This document shows, in pieces, positions 1 to 64,000 of a stretch of 64,000 bases of DNA (position 1 is the stretch's first letter; the number at the start of each line of letters is the position of its first letter). Location: assembly GCA_032622095.1 (NCBI GenBank), contig CP136066.1:173599164-173663163 (forward strand), written 5' to 3'. The notes under the pieces are model-generated. The model saw only the letters and a program-made list of their open reading frames with translations, was not told where the DNA came from and did no database searches. The stretch is from Siphonodentalium dalli (lineage: Eukaryota; Mollusca; Scaphopoda; Gadilida; Siphonodentaliidae). A program made the translations under genes and the position numbers.

Positions 1-900
1 GGGCATGCGCAGTGGATGCTCCACCTGCGATTTTCCCCACTTACGATTTTAATCGCAGCGTCTGCGGTGGCTCTAACAAGTTCTATATATTTTCTGGGGT
101 ATAAAATAAATATTAATCAAAGGCATCTGTCCAGAAACACTTCTATTAATTAATATTGATTTGATTTAAATTTTTCTGATATAATGAGCAGAGTCTGTCC
201 GTCGGCATGTCCATCCAAAACGTTTCTTGTCCAGATGATAAGTTGAATAATATTCAACAAAATTTGATGAAACTTGGCATGTGGCATTCATATCAGAAAG
301 TTCTGATCAGGGGTTAACTCTGTCAAGACTCTATGCATAACTCCATGAAAATCCAAATTCGAACTTAGCTGGTATTTTCATCTGATAAATTGACATACAG
401 ATGGAATCTGATCAAGTTATGACCCTTTTTCGACTTCGAATTTGTTGATTAAATTTTTGTCGACTTAGAATTTGGTGATTATTATTATTATTATGATTAT
501 CCGATAGCTTTAAAATAAAGTATGTGCATCAATCTGATGAAAATACAGGCCAAGTTTGAATTTGGTTTCTCTCTGACCATTTCGGATGGAGTTATGCCTC
601 TTTTTCTACATGGAATTTGCTGATTATTTTTTTGTCTTGATGTTAACTTGAATAAGAAGTATTTGACCGAATTTTATGAAACTTGGTATGTGGCCTTCAT
701 ATGAGAAAGTCCTGATCAAGTCGAATTTGGATCTTATCTGACCATTTCTGCGAGAGTTATGCCCTTTATTGACATAAATTTGCTAATTATTTTGTTGTCC
801 GGATTATAACTCAAGTTGTGATTATCCGTTTGCTTTCAAATTTAGTAGTGGATTGGCACATAACTTGAAAAATACTCAACGTATCTGGAAAATGTTTTTT
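1..900. repeat. Diverged phrase repeats, about 410 bp apart
   Basis: The segment near 265-310 (ATGAAACTTGGCATGTGGC, AGAAAGTTCTGATCA) recurs near 670-715 (ATGAAACTTGGTATGTGGC, AGAAAGTCCTGATCA). Words such as GAGTTATGCC and GAATTTG recur throughout. It resembles the phrase-type repeats elsewhere in the window; no coding sequence seen. Confidence 0.5.
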
Positions 901-1299
901 GTTCTGTAAATAGAATTGTGGACTCTACAAAATGGATATACAAATGTAAGGCATTGCAAAATAAAGTTTTTTATAAACATTCATGAAAAGCCATAAATTG
1001 AGTATTTTACCAAATTTTGACCAATTTATTTCCCAAAATTCATCAATTTCGCCTTTGATTCTTTTTGATTTGTAGTATGTTGTTTGTGATGGGTTAATGT
1101 ACCTATTCCCACTGAGAAACTTTGTGTTGCAATTAGTTTGAGGTGAAACCATAAATGCACTGGACCGATGTCACACTAATGCTGTCACACCCACACACAT
1201 TTTCATGCATGAAACAACAAACAAAGATTGTCACCCAGTTGGAGTATGTTTCTTACACCTACTCAAATTATCTCATATTACTGACAATTCTTCTTAGAA

Positions 1300-2730
1300 A
1301 ACCCAGTATACAAGGGTACATTGGGAAGAAAAAAAAGTACACAATGTAATAGTAATGAACTGATAGGTAAAGTTACCAGAAGTAACCATTTGTACCCATG
1401 GGCCTGAAATTAGTTCGGGGAATATGTTTTCAAATGTGTACCCAATGTACCCTTGAATTTCTAAGAATAAAAAAAATAAAAGTACCCAATGAAACAATCA
1501 ATATTAACCTGTAAGTAACCATGTGTACCCTGTGTACTAATGGGCCTGAAATTAGCTGTAACAATAAATATTAACCTGTAAGTAACCATGTATACCCTGT
1601 GTACTAATGGGCCTGAAATTAGCTGTAACAATAAATATTAACCTGTAAGTAACCATGTGTACCCTGTGTACTAATGGGCCTGAAATTAGCTCAGAGAACA
1701 TGTTTTCTATTTTTTACCCAATGTACCATTCGATTTCTAAGAAAAAACGATCGGCAGATATTTTAACCCATTCCTTGGCGATAGTAAATATCTATGATCG
1801 GAATCATAATCTAGAGTCTGAACATTTAATGTATAAACTATAGTGTATACTGAACATTATATATACTAAAGAAGTACATGTATAGACAATAACACAAATT
1901 CTCAAATTATTGTAATTTATTAGTCCTAGTGCTAATTTTGCACTAGTAGTGTCACTTTAAAATTGGAATACCCGAGGACCCCTAACCTGAGATAACTGAA
2001 CAACGTCCATACCCTGGTTGTCAGAAAAGCTCAATAATTTAGACAATACAAATTTTAAAGTGTTCTCTATATAATGTTTATACACTCCAGGGGTCGATTT
2101 AATTTTTTTAATTTGTATAGCATTTTGTTGCCCTGGGTAGATTTTGTTTAGCATTCCCAACCAATACATGTTTTTTCATTGTAAATTGGTTAGCAGAAAT
2201 TGGAAATTGTATCAAAAATTGCGATGCGAATCCAGTTAAAGGGCCCACTTAATTTTTGAGTCGCCAATTATTTTTTTTATAGTGACTTGATATACGGTTT
2301 TAATAACAATCTATGCCATAAAATATGATTAAAATGCTATAATTCATCACTATTTGAAACATCTGTGTCTCAGAAGATGCTAACGGAAAAATAGAAGACC
2401 CCCCCCCCCCTTTGTCACCCAGAATGCAACACGATTCAAACTTTTTCAATGGAAGTGGAAGAACTCTATCTTACATAAATAAGTAACTAATGTAACATTA
2501 TATAACTAATAGGTAAAGTAACCGTAAGTAACAATGTGTACCCATGGGCCTGAAATTAGTTCAGTGAATATGTTTTGTATGTACCCTTGTATCTTCATAT
2601 TTCTAAAGGAAAAAAAATACAAGTAACGTTAACAAACAGGTAACCAGAAGTGACCATGTGTACCCATGGGATGTAAATTAGTTCAGGGAATATGTTTTCT
2701 AATTTTCTAATTTTGTACTTCTGAAATCTA
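1300..2730. repeat. GTACCCATGGGCCTGAAATTAG repeat field with 66-bp tandem core
   Basis: At about 1507-1700 three ~66-bp units repeat (AAGTAACCATGTGTACCC, TGGGCCTGAAATTAGCT, CAATAAATATTAACCTG). Looser copies occur near 1380, 2520 and 2650. No gene is visible; a C-run lies at 2398-2411. Confidence 0.6.
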
Positions 2731-3395
2731 ACGAATGTACCTGATGTTTCTCTGCTATGATATTCTATTATCTTAGTATCTGAATATTTCCTAAGGGAAC
2801 CAAGTATTGAGCAAAGAAAGGGTTAAAGCCACATGGTGGGTTGCGCTACAATGTGTGGAATTTGATTAACTCCAAAATAAAAAATTGTAAGTTTAATTAT
2901 GTATTCAAAAAATTATTATCTACTGAACTAATAGGTAAATATTCGGCTACATGTAAAATAAAATCATACTACATTTGCGATAGATAATCATCATATCTCT
3001 TGCCTCAAACAACCTGAACATCTGCCCTTCCAGACTGCCCTGTGCCATACACTGCGGCGTCCGTGAATTTTCAAATTGAAATGTTATATATGGTAAGGCA
3101 AATTATGTACGGCATTATGTTGTCATAAAAATCTAACTGACTGCCTGGTTTCCACCATCCACTCTGCTTAATTCAAAAACTACATTATATAGGGCCGTCG
3201 CGACCTCACAATATTATTCCGATTTAGTTTTTCTAACTTGTCCATCAAACGCAAAATTATTTAAGATATCTACTCTTAAGTTCACAATTTATACCATTTT
3301 CAATTAAAATATCAATATAATATATTTAACATTAACACCAACCAGCAAACCTGAAACTACATACGCCATCATATTTTGTTATTGTATTATTTATT

Positions 3396-3516
3396 CAGGG
3401 GCAGCAGGAAGACGGCCAGTAGTTCATGCTGCTCCTGTACAATAATATTAATTCATATATTGATGTTTTGTTATTAATTCTTATTTATTGTACAAATAAA
3501 CATCTACATCTACAAA
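3396..3516 (+). mobile_element. 3' end of a non-LTR retrotransposon or related SINE
   Basis: GGCAGCAGGAAGACGGCCAG followed by an AT-rich stretch and terminal CATCTACATCTAC simple repeat. The same GGCAGCAGGAAGACRGCC block followed by a short tandem tail appears inverted at 41866-42095. Short tandem repeats replacing poly-A are typical of CR1/L2/RTE-type 3' ends (family knowledge). Confidence 0.35.
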
Positions 3517-3669
3517 ATACACCTAATACTATTTGCTTTTGAATTTGTTTCCAGTATCGAAATAGGTTGATAAATACCTGAACTACCTTTCTGTATCTTA
3601 ATAGGTCTTAACTTTTCCTAAACCATATAAAACACTACTGATATAATTATATTGTAAGAGTATCCTGAA

Positions 3670-4580
3670 CAGGGTTGCCAATAGGTACCGATACCGGAAC
3701 CGGCGGTAATCAGGAATTAAATTGGTACCGGTTCTGATGTCGAGTACCGACGGTTCTCGGTTCTGTTTGTTGATTTCTATTAACATACCTCTTAACGAAT
3801 ATAAAGGGTTAATTGAGCAGCTCAACATAACGCCAAACACAACTGCGATTGGTTAACGTGATATCGTCAGCACATTCAAACATCAAAGGCACAGTATGAC
3901 ACACTATGATTCCGCTACCAGACGTATTGTGATGTAATGATTCTTATGATCACATGACTGACATCTATTGAGTTTTATTACCCCTTGTTTTAACTTTTAT
4001 TGTGATATAAAGTTAATGTCACAGACACAGTGTATTTGACTATTTTCTCTCAAAATCTATTCCAAATTTTCGAACTAGCCAACTACAACTAGGCTTACTG
4101 GAAACGACTTTGGTTTCAATGGGTGACATCATTTATGAAATTACAACATGCGAGTAGTATGGCCGATTAGTGAGTTCTCTAATTAATTAGTAATAATTAC
4201 CACACAAATAATATGGTGTACCGTGTATCCATACAAGCCTACAATGTTGGCCGGCCCAGTATTCAAACATACATGTCTACATGCGTTCCACTCTGTATTC
4301 CGTCTTTTAAAAAATCCTCCTTTTGCGACTTGCCGAAAACCTCCGCAGACAACTTAATCGTAAACGTCGTTGCGATTTTTATTTTCGTTGTTTGACTAAA
4401 CCTCGAACTTAACGAATAATTGATGATGGAACCACACGAAACAAAAGTTATTTGCAGTATAAAAGTCCATTCAATGAGTACCGATACCGACCCACCGATA
4501 CCGACCCAGTTTGCGGTACTGAACATCAGTACAGAACCGGTACCAAAAGTTGTGGTACCATCGGTACTTTGGCAACCCTG
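3670..4580. mobile_element. Non-autonomous hAT element, 911 bp
   Basis: Termini CAGGGTTGCCAATAGGTACC and (reverse) CAGGGTTGCCAAAGTACCGA. Perfect 8-bp duplication ATCCTGAA at 3662-3669 and 4581-4588. Subterminal sequence is rich in GGTACCGAT/ACCGGTACC words. No transposase frame inside. Confidence 0.85.
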
Positions 4581-4736
4581 ATCCTGAAATGAATGGTATT
4601 GATTGACCAATATTTTTCAACTTTCTTGAGGAATTAAAAAGTGACTTGCCAAAACTTTTGCCAAATGAAAATATTTTTTGCCAAATATGAATTATTTTTT
4701 CCATTGGAAATTTGGCAAGTGGCAGTGCGATCCCTG
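4581..4736. mobile_element. End fragment of an older hAT element
   Basis: From ATGAATGGTATTGATTG to AAATTTGGCAAGTGGCAGTG and ...CCCTG this matches the right end of the hAT copy at 19809-20405. Its other end was not found. The 3670-4580 element is inserted against or inside it. Confidence 0.55.
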
Positions 4737-4922
4737 GTCTACAGTTGCAATTTTAATGCCACCATGAACTTAATCAATTGAACCGACACAAACAAAACAA
4801 AATACATCTTTTCAGCTCTATATTGACGAATTCATAAGAAAAACTCCACATAGTTATGTTTTGAGATACCTCTTACCAAATTATACATACATCATTGTGG
4901 GGTTCAAACGAGACATGTCCGT

Positions 4923-5159
4923 TTAACCCTTTCAGTGCGCTGGTGCAGCATTAAAGATCCTGTGCCAGCGCATTCTCTTATATTTGTGATTCTTCCATAG
5001 GGAACCTTGCATATATAAGAGAATGCCTGGCTCATAAGGTCAAGGTAAATATTGTTAGGCCAATGTATTCTCTTATATATGCGAGCTCCCCATATAAGAG
5101 AATGCATTGGCACATGGTTTTCGCTAAATGTCAGGAAGCTCCAGTCATGGAAGGGTTGA
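4923..5159. mobile_element. TTAA-flanked piggyBac-like MITE
   Basis: Starts TTAACCCTTTCAGTGCGC and ends CCAGTCATGGAAGGGTTGA (second TTAA mutated). Internal hairpin arms of the CATTCTCTTATATATGCGAG type. TTAA duplication plus CCCTTT termini are the piggyBac hallmark. Confidence 0.7.
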
Positions 5160-5249
5160 AATCAAACCTTCATAGAGAACATAAACAACATTCATGAAAT
5201 AAGAGTTTATTCATATTATTTTACACGAGAAAAACTCATCCAATCATGT

Positions 5250-5420
5250 TTAACCATTTCAGTGCCAAGTCCGATTTTTGTATCAACCCATATTTCCTTG
5301 ATCATTTTTCAAATTTATTGATTATAAAGTGATACATTTATGGAAAGAGCTAAAAATATGAAAAATGATCAAGGAAATATGGGTTGATACAAAAATCGGA
5401 CTTGGCACTGAAAGGGTTAA
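5250..5420. mobile_element. 171-bp TTAA foldback MITE
   Basis: TTAACCATTTCAGTGCCAAG at the left and its inverse CTTGGCACTGAAAGGGTTAA at the right. The arms are nearly perfect for about 65 bp (ACAAAAATCGGACTTGGCAC; AAATATGGGTTGATAC), leaving only a short AT-rich loop. Confidence 0.8.
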
Positions 5421-5559
5421 AGAAATAACATGGTCTACATGTTAAGTCATGTAGCAATAGCAACAAATTATAACACATAAAACAACATAACAGTTTAATT
5501 TATGCAATGCATTCAGCTGCTTTGCTGTTAAATTCATTCTCAAATCCTAAACCTCCTGG

Positions 5560-6130
5560 CAACATCAAATATGAGAATATCTCCAATTATCCAACAAAAA
5601 TGTGACTAGCACCAGTTCTTGAAATAAGGTGCAGTCAAAACTGCCAATTTCGTCAAATTTTCCATTTTCCAAGTGAGGAAAAGCAAATAAAAATTCAGCT
5701 ATCCAGAAGACTAAACACCTAAAAAAAATAAATAAAAAAAATAAGGGTTGCGCATCAAAGATGGCTCTGGTTGAGTTTTTTGCCGATAAGAGTATTGAAT
5801 CTGTTCGACCAAGAATCACTAAAATGGATCTAAAGAACTAAAACTCAGAACTAAGGGCCGTAACTCAGGTTAAAATGATCGAATAAATCTAGTTTTCGAA
5901 CTCGTCGAGATATTCTTGTAAAAGATCCAGATACCAAATATGAATGAAATTGGTTGATGTTTGTTCAAGTTATCGCGCTAACAGACCTAAAATTTCCTAA
6001 AATTGTTAAAAAATAGATGATCCGAGGGCTGTAATTCAGGTAAAAATAATCGGACAAATTGCACTAACGGACAGCAAACTTCTATAAATAGAAACAAGGG
6101 TCATAACTCGTTAGAAAGTTGAGACAGACT
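5560..6130. repeat. Phrase-type repeat relic
   Basis: Words GTTATCGCGCTAACGG, TTTTCGAACTCGTC and AAATTCGGAC link it to the satellite at 44700-45985. No open frame of interest. Confidence 0.5.
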
Positions 6131-6310
6131 AGTTTTCTGTGTACAGCTGTCGCTACAATTCATACAATAGGAGGAACCCATGTGATATCCATTAGGTTTA
6201 GGGGCACATGTGGGAGGGGTTTGGGGAAAGGCAGGATAGACTGGGGTGTGATATAATCACTGCACGTTGTGTGGGCAATAAAAAGGAAGAGTAACTGATG
6301 CCATACATAC

Positions 6311-6506
6311 CTCTCATCATCAGATGTTCAGATAATATAGGATTTATAAACTGATCTACAAATAAATCAATGGGACTCAAGTAACTACTCATAAAGTATT
6401 CAGCTATAAAAGGATTAATGTGGCCATATAAATACTGTTCTGCTATCTTGGGGTTGGATACCATAAATTCATTAATCCAGCACATCTTCACTGTGATTTT
6501 CACCAT
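6311..6506 (-). CDS. Unidentified protein-like exon downstream of RAD51
   Basis: From ATG at 6506 an open frame of 65 codons reads to a good donor (GAGAG/GTATGTATGG) at 6311. The start has a reasonable context (AAAATATGG) and an in-frame stop four codons upstream. The peptide begins MVKITVKMCWINEFM and contains NPKIAEQYLYGHINP and LFVDQFINPILSEHL; composition is that of a globular, helix-rich protein, not of the surrounding repeats. I do not recognise the family, and I found no convincing second exon at lower coordinates. It may be the first exon of a neighbouring gene, an exon of a decayed element, or chance. Confidence 0.3.
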
Positions 6507-6712
6507 ATTTTATCTTGTAACAGCACAAGCTTGGTTCAATCACATATCACATACAGCTTTACTGAACTGATAAGTGCTCAGTCTTTAGCACTAACAATGA
6601 CATCTGCATCAATAACAAACATCAGCTTGTCAGCTAACAGATGAGTACTCAGTCTTTAGAACACCACAAGCCTATCTGCATTTATAACAATCATCAGCTA
6701 ACGGATGAATAC

Positions 6713-58545
<51,833 letters not shown>

Positions 58546-58556
58546 ATCTTATTAAC
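58546..58556 (-). other. RAD51 5'UTR piece with probable acceptor site
   Basis: Immediately upstream of the start codon on the minus strand, TTTTATAG precedes GTTAATAAGATATGG. This reads as an intron acceptor 11 nt before the ATG, so the first (non-coding) exon and the promoter should lie at higher coordinates. I could not locate them. Confidence 0.5.
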
Positions 58557-59511
58557 CTATAAAATGAGAGTCAATTTACTGTAACTAATGGCCATTTTCG
58601 AATGTTTGAAGCATTAGGTTTGAACAGTGTTAAGGAATGCAAGTTGTAACAATTAAACACAATTAACACAAATTTCATTGAAAATATTAAAGAGTGTCCA
58701 GGCCTAATTTAATATCATTTGCCCTCTTGTCATTTGACTGTAAAACTGACAACTATGATAAAGAACATTTTATTAGGGAAAAGGTGCCGAAGGCACCCCA
58801 AGCATCGACTGCTCTGCGATTTTGTAATTTAGCTCCAGAACCATAATTGAGAAGTTATAATTGCATGCACTGAATAAATTATATTGTACCTCCATAAAAT
58901 TAATATTTAGCTATTTTTTATACCAAGTGATAATTTCTCAAATATTTAGGAAGAGGCTGCCATTTTGTTTCGGTCACATGATCATCCTACAATATCAGGA
59001 ACGGTAACAAAAATACTAGGGATAACCAGATGTTCCACCCTAGTTAGTGTATGCTGCATGAAGCACTGTATGATCCACTTCTACATATAAAGGCCATACA
59101 AACTAATAGATGTATTTAGAATTTACATGCCTGCAAAAAATAGGCTTTTTTTTTTCTTTTCTTTTTGACAATTTTTAGTAGTGATTTCAAATATGGTACC
59201 ACTAATTTTTGCAGAATATCTTTATTGTCCTAAAATAATTATGAATGGTTAATTGCAGTGTGTAGTAAATGTCAAATTGATTCAGATTTAATCACACGGA
59301 AGTCATAATAAATCAATTTAAAAAACCACTACTGGTAGAATGATTATCGAGCTTGCACTTGATGACTTGCATATTGTGACTTCTAATCAAATTAACTGTA
59401 AACTCGTATATGTGATGTGAAAAGGTTATTTTTGGGTTCTTTTTAAGGGTTAAAAAAAAAAAATTGTCTTTCACCTGTCGGTTATCGCTGCATGTTATTT
59501 TAGTCGGCAAC

Positions 59512-60552
59512 CAGGATTTCCGCTAGGGGTTGGGCCGTTGGGGAAATGTGGCCATATTTGGGAAGCACATATCCGGCCCCCTGTCGGGAGAAAATTTTGA
59601 TGTTTATCACTGAAAATTAGCCATTTCCATGCACTTGAGACAACAAGCAGGAACATTGAAGCTTTGTATAGAAACCAAATTAAAACAGATCGTCTTTCTT
59701 TGATCTCAAGTTAATGAACAAAAAGCATGTAAGCACCACAACATACAATGGATACAACGACTTTTAGTAATATTAAAAGCCGACATCAAAGGAACTACCG
59801 CAGTTAGCAATAGACACATTGTCACACTCAGTGTCAAGTGTACTCTAGCAGTAATAAGTATTACGTCATGAGCAGAGCTGCATGCCTGCTTTCTTTGTAT
59901 TTTGTTCACAGTACCAATCAAAACAATTTGGTGTAAAATCAAAAGCCATTTCTCAGACGGAGATGACCTCATGCTGGATTCGAACAATGGTCAACAGATA
60001 ATTTTGTATTCATTGGATATGGAATAAATACACTGATATTAACTCTTAATATTTTAATTGTTTTATTTTTAATTCAACATTTCTTTTTAAAGTAAATTGA
60101 TACAGACCATTTTTTTTAGGTAAAAGGTCTGCAATGTTCATCGCAGCGACTGCCAAAACTCACCTGTGTTCATGGTTTTAGCTCAGAATTCAGCCTCCCC
60201 TGATGACTTACCAATGTATATTGCCCATTTTGAGGGGAAATGGTGGGTCAGAAAGTTGGGACTTATAGACAGAAATCTTCAGTAAATTAAAATGCGAGAG
60301 GCCGATTACTACTACACATTCGCTGACAAAGCGTTACCCAGGATGGTGTAGACAACTGTGCATGTGGTCCGCGCTACTGATCATGTCTTATTCAGGCACC
60401 AAGTGTAGGATTCCTTGCAGTCTGTTAATCATCAGTGTCGGTGATTACTAGTCCTGTGTAAAAAGGAGGCTGAGCTAGGTCTGTGGCTATTTTGAGACCA
60501 ATATTAAGTCAAGGTTTGGGAAGGGAATAAAGCCGAAGTAGCGGAAACCCTG
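59512..60552. mobile_element. 1.04-kb hAT-like element
   Basis: Ends CAGGATTTCCGCTAGGGGTT and (inverse) CAGGGTTTCCGCTACTTCGG; CGGCAAC directly repeated at 59505-59511 and 60553-60559. No transposase frame. Confidence 0.65.
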
Positions 60553-60709
60553 CGGCAACACGATATGAATCTACAGTTATGAAGTTGACAACAACTGATG
60601 TTAAATGTACATGTATATCCTCCTTTCTAGTGTTGAAACGATTATCGTTTTTAATGAATCGACTAGTCGCCAGAGATAACCGACTACTAGTCGACTAGTC
60701 GGACCCCTT

Positions 60710-62340
60710 CTAAGAGTTCCCGTTTCTATGCCCATACGATGTATAAAAAGGGCCATGTAGCATCGCAGTTTTGATTATCCAACTCTTCGTTTCAGAACGT
60801 TAAAACAGAAAGCACGTGAACTATATACATGTAATCTCCCGTTTTGTCCGTAAGTCTCCCAATTTGATGTCTTAAACCCGGCTCTCCTGCAACCTCCATA
60901 TAATCTCATGGTTTGGGGAATGTAGGACAATATTGTCGCCGGTAACCAGGAAATAAATAGGCAAGTCTCGTTAGTAAATCTCGCTAACAAGATGTCTGGT
61001 GTTTTCTTTTGTCTCTCTGAATTGGCGCCTCATGTCGCGGGGAGGGGGGGGGGGGGGGGGGGGGTGGGGGGTATGGGTATTAGAATGATCTAGGATCTAT
61101 TCAGTTACTGAGTTGACTTTACCAGCTTGACATGTCGCGAATTATGTTTTGTATATCATTGAAGCCATTTTGTTGCATCATTACTCTAAAAGATATCACT
61201 GGTCAATTGCGTGCCATTGAACTAGACAGTGTTCGGTCGGCAGCGACACTTAGTGTCTTTGGTGATCAACATAAAAGAAACCGCGCATACATGTGCATAC
61301 ATTGGGTTCAGTTCAGGTCATGGAGTTCACCGCTCGTGCATGACTGGCAGTGGCATCGTTAACTGGTTCAGTGCTGAAAGCCCATATTTGGACCCTATGT
61401 AAGAGTGCTGGAAGCCCAGATATGGGCTTTGGCAATGACACTGTCTTGTTTAGTCAACTCTTGTTTAGTTTAATCATTTAAATAGCGTTTGTCAGGTAAT
61501 ATTTCAGAAATATTGTTACATATATAATTAAATTGGGACATTGTGAAGTTTGAATGGATGCCGACCAATAAAATTGTCATCGGTTAATGATTCAAGAGGA
61601 AAGTGTGAAAAATCATCAATTTTCCGTATTTCGGTCGCCATTTTGGCGGCCATCTGGGTTTATGGTAGCCACTTTTTCTGCCAAATGGAAGTATGGTGTA
61701 TTAGTTTCACGTCAGTGGTGAGATAATCAAATTTCTATAATAAATTCACAAGTAGATAATACAGTATTATACTAGATATTAATCAAACTGACTCAGTGCA
61801 TACTGTGAAATTGTGTATGGCGGCCATCTTGATGACATCATAAATCCACCCAGTCGCGACCCCAAGGTGTCTAACATTTGTTTTCTGGTGCCTGAGATAT
61901 CAAGCAACGTCATTGGCATAGTCGCTATATTTCTTCACAAAGTGCACACGGGAGTACATAAGAGCCTCCACTAATTGGTTCAAAGAAAATCCTGTCACAG
62001 AAATAGTTTCGATGTGTAGATAACTGAGTCTTCGAACGTGCGTACGAATCAACACACACACACGCTTTATTTGTTCAATAATCACAAATCATCCCTGTAT
62101 AAAAAAAAGATTGGTTGACATATTTCGACCGCCAAATTTAATAAACGTACAGGGCCAAATAACGATCGTACAGGCGGGAATTTTAAATCAAATTTAACAA
62201 TCGTACATGTACGTTTATTAGGCACCCAAGAGTACCCCAAAGACCACAGCACCATATCCCCCAATAACATACACACCCACTACATTCATTTCTTGTGTAG
62301 CAGTCGCATTGTAAATATAGAAGGCCAATGATTTCTCTGC
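60710..62340. other. Upstream region of RAD51 with no recognised gene
   Basis: Contains a G-run at about 61040-61062 and a TTAACTGGTTCAGTGCTGAAAG piggyBac-like single end at 61360. No convincing first exon or promoter of RAD51 could be placed here. Confidence 0.4.
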
Positions 62341-62385
62341 TCGAGAGGTCTAGATCTCTTGGTCATGGTCGTTAGATGCTTTGTG

Positions 62386-62456
62386 TGATAACCGAAGTTA
62401 AGCAACGTCGAGCTCGGTTAGTCCTTGGATGGGTGACCTGCTTGGGATTCCGGTGC
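62386..62456 (+). rRNA. 5S rRNA-like segment (partial; pseudogene or 5S-derived SINE)
   Basis: GATAACCGAAGTTAAGCAAC then GTCGAGCTCGGTTAGTCCTT and GGATGGGTGACCTGCTTGGG match the internal control region and 3' half of metazoan 5S rRNA with few changes. The 5' third is not recognisable and the 3' end diverges after CCGGTGCGACT, so it is not an intact gene. Confidence 0.7.
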
Positions 62457-62641
62457 GACTCCCGCACTTCTTTCTCTCGTTCTATTACACATGATTACAT
62501 TGAAGAAAAAATATTTAGTGATTTAGTCAATATAAAATCTAACATGGTAATCCGTCTCCAAGCAACCGGTTACGGTTGACAGAGCAAGCTGCACCAACTT
62601 GAAAGGAGGTCATTGTGACAGTCGCATGCATGCGACATACC

Positions 62642-63788
62642 CAGGGTTTCCGCCAGGGGGAAATAAATGAGTCCGTATTACAGCCGTATTGGGGAAACAT
62701 AACCGCGACCATGGTTCATCCCGTCGGAAAACATTTTGGTATTTGTCACTGAAAAGTAGTCATTTCCTTACACATGAGATACTCATAAAGCAACCCAAAG
62801 CTACGTATATTACTCAAAGTTGAACATTTCCATGGGTGCATTAATTCTGTTGATGGTACCCAGAACATTGGTCATGAAATTACGCTGATTCAAGACTATA
62901 GAAATGAACAAACTACGTGTTTCAGTGTTTACAAATTTATATAAGATTCCGACAGGTATATTTAAACACTAAAAAGCGTCTATGCATTGACCAATAATAC
63001 CTAGCAAGAGAAGGAGAATTGAATTAAGTATTTCCAAATTTCCAGGTACAGGTAGCTTCCCTGAAAATGAAACTGAAAGAATGTATTCTATCAATCGTAG
63101 AACTATTTGTGCTCTGTGAAGTCATACTGCAGAAGATATTTATAGCAGCATAATAAAAATGGTAGCTAAATCATTCAAACTCGGAACGCGTAGCTTGTTC
63201 AATAGTCTGCATGAGTACAGCACAGGGTAGTTTCCAGGGCAGTTTTGGTACCTGTAACAGGTATGGGCGCCCAAACTCCAGCAGCCCAAAAAAAACAGTT
63301 AGAAAGAAACAAAATTACTCAGATAAATAATTTGTTTTTGGCCATTACTACTAGAACACAAAATATAACTACAGTAAACACTAAATCATTAAATAAAGCA
63401 ATAAATTGTCATTTTATGGCAGTATGTAGTTCCAGGGGGAGGGACCACTCCCATACCCTCCCCCCAACTTAGGGCTGCAGCCTTCGGACATGGTTATGGC
63501 ATATAAAACAGGTGTCCCCAAATAATTACTGGAAACTACACTGGTACAGCAACTATAGTTAGGACCACTGCTTTGAACAGTTTTAGCCCCTGTGTTATGA
63601 AATATGATTGAGTTTTGGCAGTATTCTGTTTAACCCTCAAACTCCTGTTGCAGTAGGATTCTTTTTACTATAGATTGCTATTAACTTTAGTTATGGTACA
63701 TGTATGGTACATGTATGTCTCAAACGTATCATTAACGAGGGGAATGAGGCCGTTACACGGACACTGAGGCATAGTAACGGAAACCCTG
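62642..63788. mobile_element. 1.15-kb hAT-like element
   Basis: Ends CAGGGTTTCCGCCAGGGGG and (inverse) CAGGGTTTCCGTTACTATGC; CATACC directly repeated at both sides. Same family as 59512-60552 (internal TTTATCACTGAAAATTAG-like words). Confidence 0.6.
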
Positions 63789-64000
63789 CATACCAAACAT
63801 CTCACAATGTCGCCAACTAATGCTAGCGCTTTGATGTTTCCGACGAAGTGTTTCTGGGAAGTTTGGGACTATTATACTTACTCTAACTTCCCCGTTTGTT
63901 GGGAGCCTACATGGAGAATATTAAACTTGGACGGTATTACAATATTTTTATTTCTGACGATATTATTGACGATATCATTATCAAATTTAAAACCGATATC

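Noticed and set aside
4263-4610. 115-codon minus-strand frame
   Set aside because: Lies across the right end of a non-autonomous hAT and its duplication; the ACCGGT-rich terminus causes it.

Overview
The window comes from a compact-exon, large-intron animal genome. The AT-rich sequence, GT-AG introns and dispersed blocks that repeat phrases such as GGGCCATAACTCCG and end in GGACGGACGGACAGAC runs suggest a marine lophotrochozoan, most likely a mollusc (inference). There is no prokaryotic-style gene organisation.

The one host gene I can identify with confidence is RAD51, on the minus strand. Nine coding exons lie between 58545 (start codon) and 6713 (stop codon). The spliced reading frame is 1014 nt, or 337 residues, against 339 in human. 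It has an intact Walker A, Walker B, FxxA oligomerisation motif and L2 loop. All eight introns obey GT-AG. The introns total about 50.8 kb for about 1 kb of coding sequence and are filled with transposable elements. The last 60 bases of the coding sequence are followed by two decayed tandem copies in the presumed 3'UTR. Further downstream on the same strand is an unidentified protein-like exon (6311-6506).

Mobile DNA, by region: hAT elements with 8-bp target duplications (3670-4580, 19809-20405, 29167-36175, 32046-33395, 35678-35929, 47958-49039, 54363-55677, and probably 59512-60552 and 62642-63788). TTAA-flanked piggyBac-like MITEs (4923, 5250, 8214, 9170, 23493, 28941, 51740, 52132). TA-flanked mariner-like foldbacks (34649, 45256, 52669, 53253, 58229). 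An 8-bp-TSD hairpin MITE family (46418, 56023 and loose hairpins). A 5-kb terminal-inverted-repeat element (11281-16352) with a MITE relative beside it. A tRNA-derived SINE, non-LTR retrotransposon 3' ends, a 5S rRNA-like segment and several satellites.

The most notable locus is 28941-36218 in RAD51 intron 5. A TTAA MITE is split by a 7-kb hAT element, which contains a 6-kb element (29371-35443) with GGCC termini and 3-bp CAA duplications. That element carries a long single-exon gene with a D-D-E signature and a C-terminal cysteine cluster. The gene is itself split by a 1350-bp hAT insertion that left an exact ACATTGAT duplication; the frame is open on both sides. I cannot assign this transposase-like gene to a named superfamily. 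Three non-autonomous elements in the window (17982-19146, 47182-51027, 47276-49736) share its GGCCAAA-type termini and 3-bp duplications, so together they look like one under-described transposon lineage.
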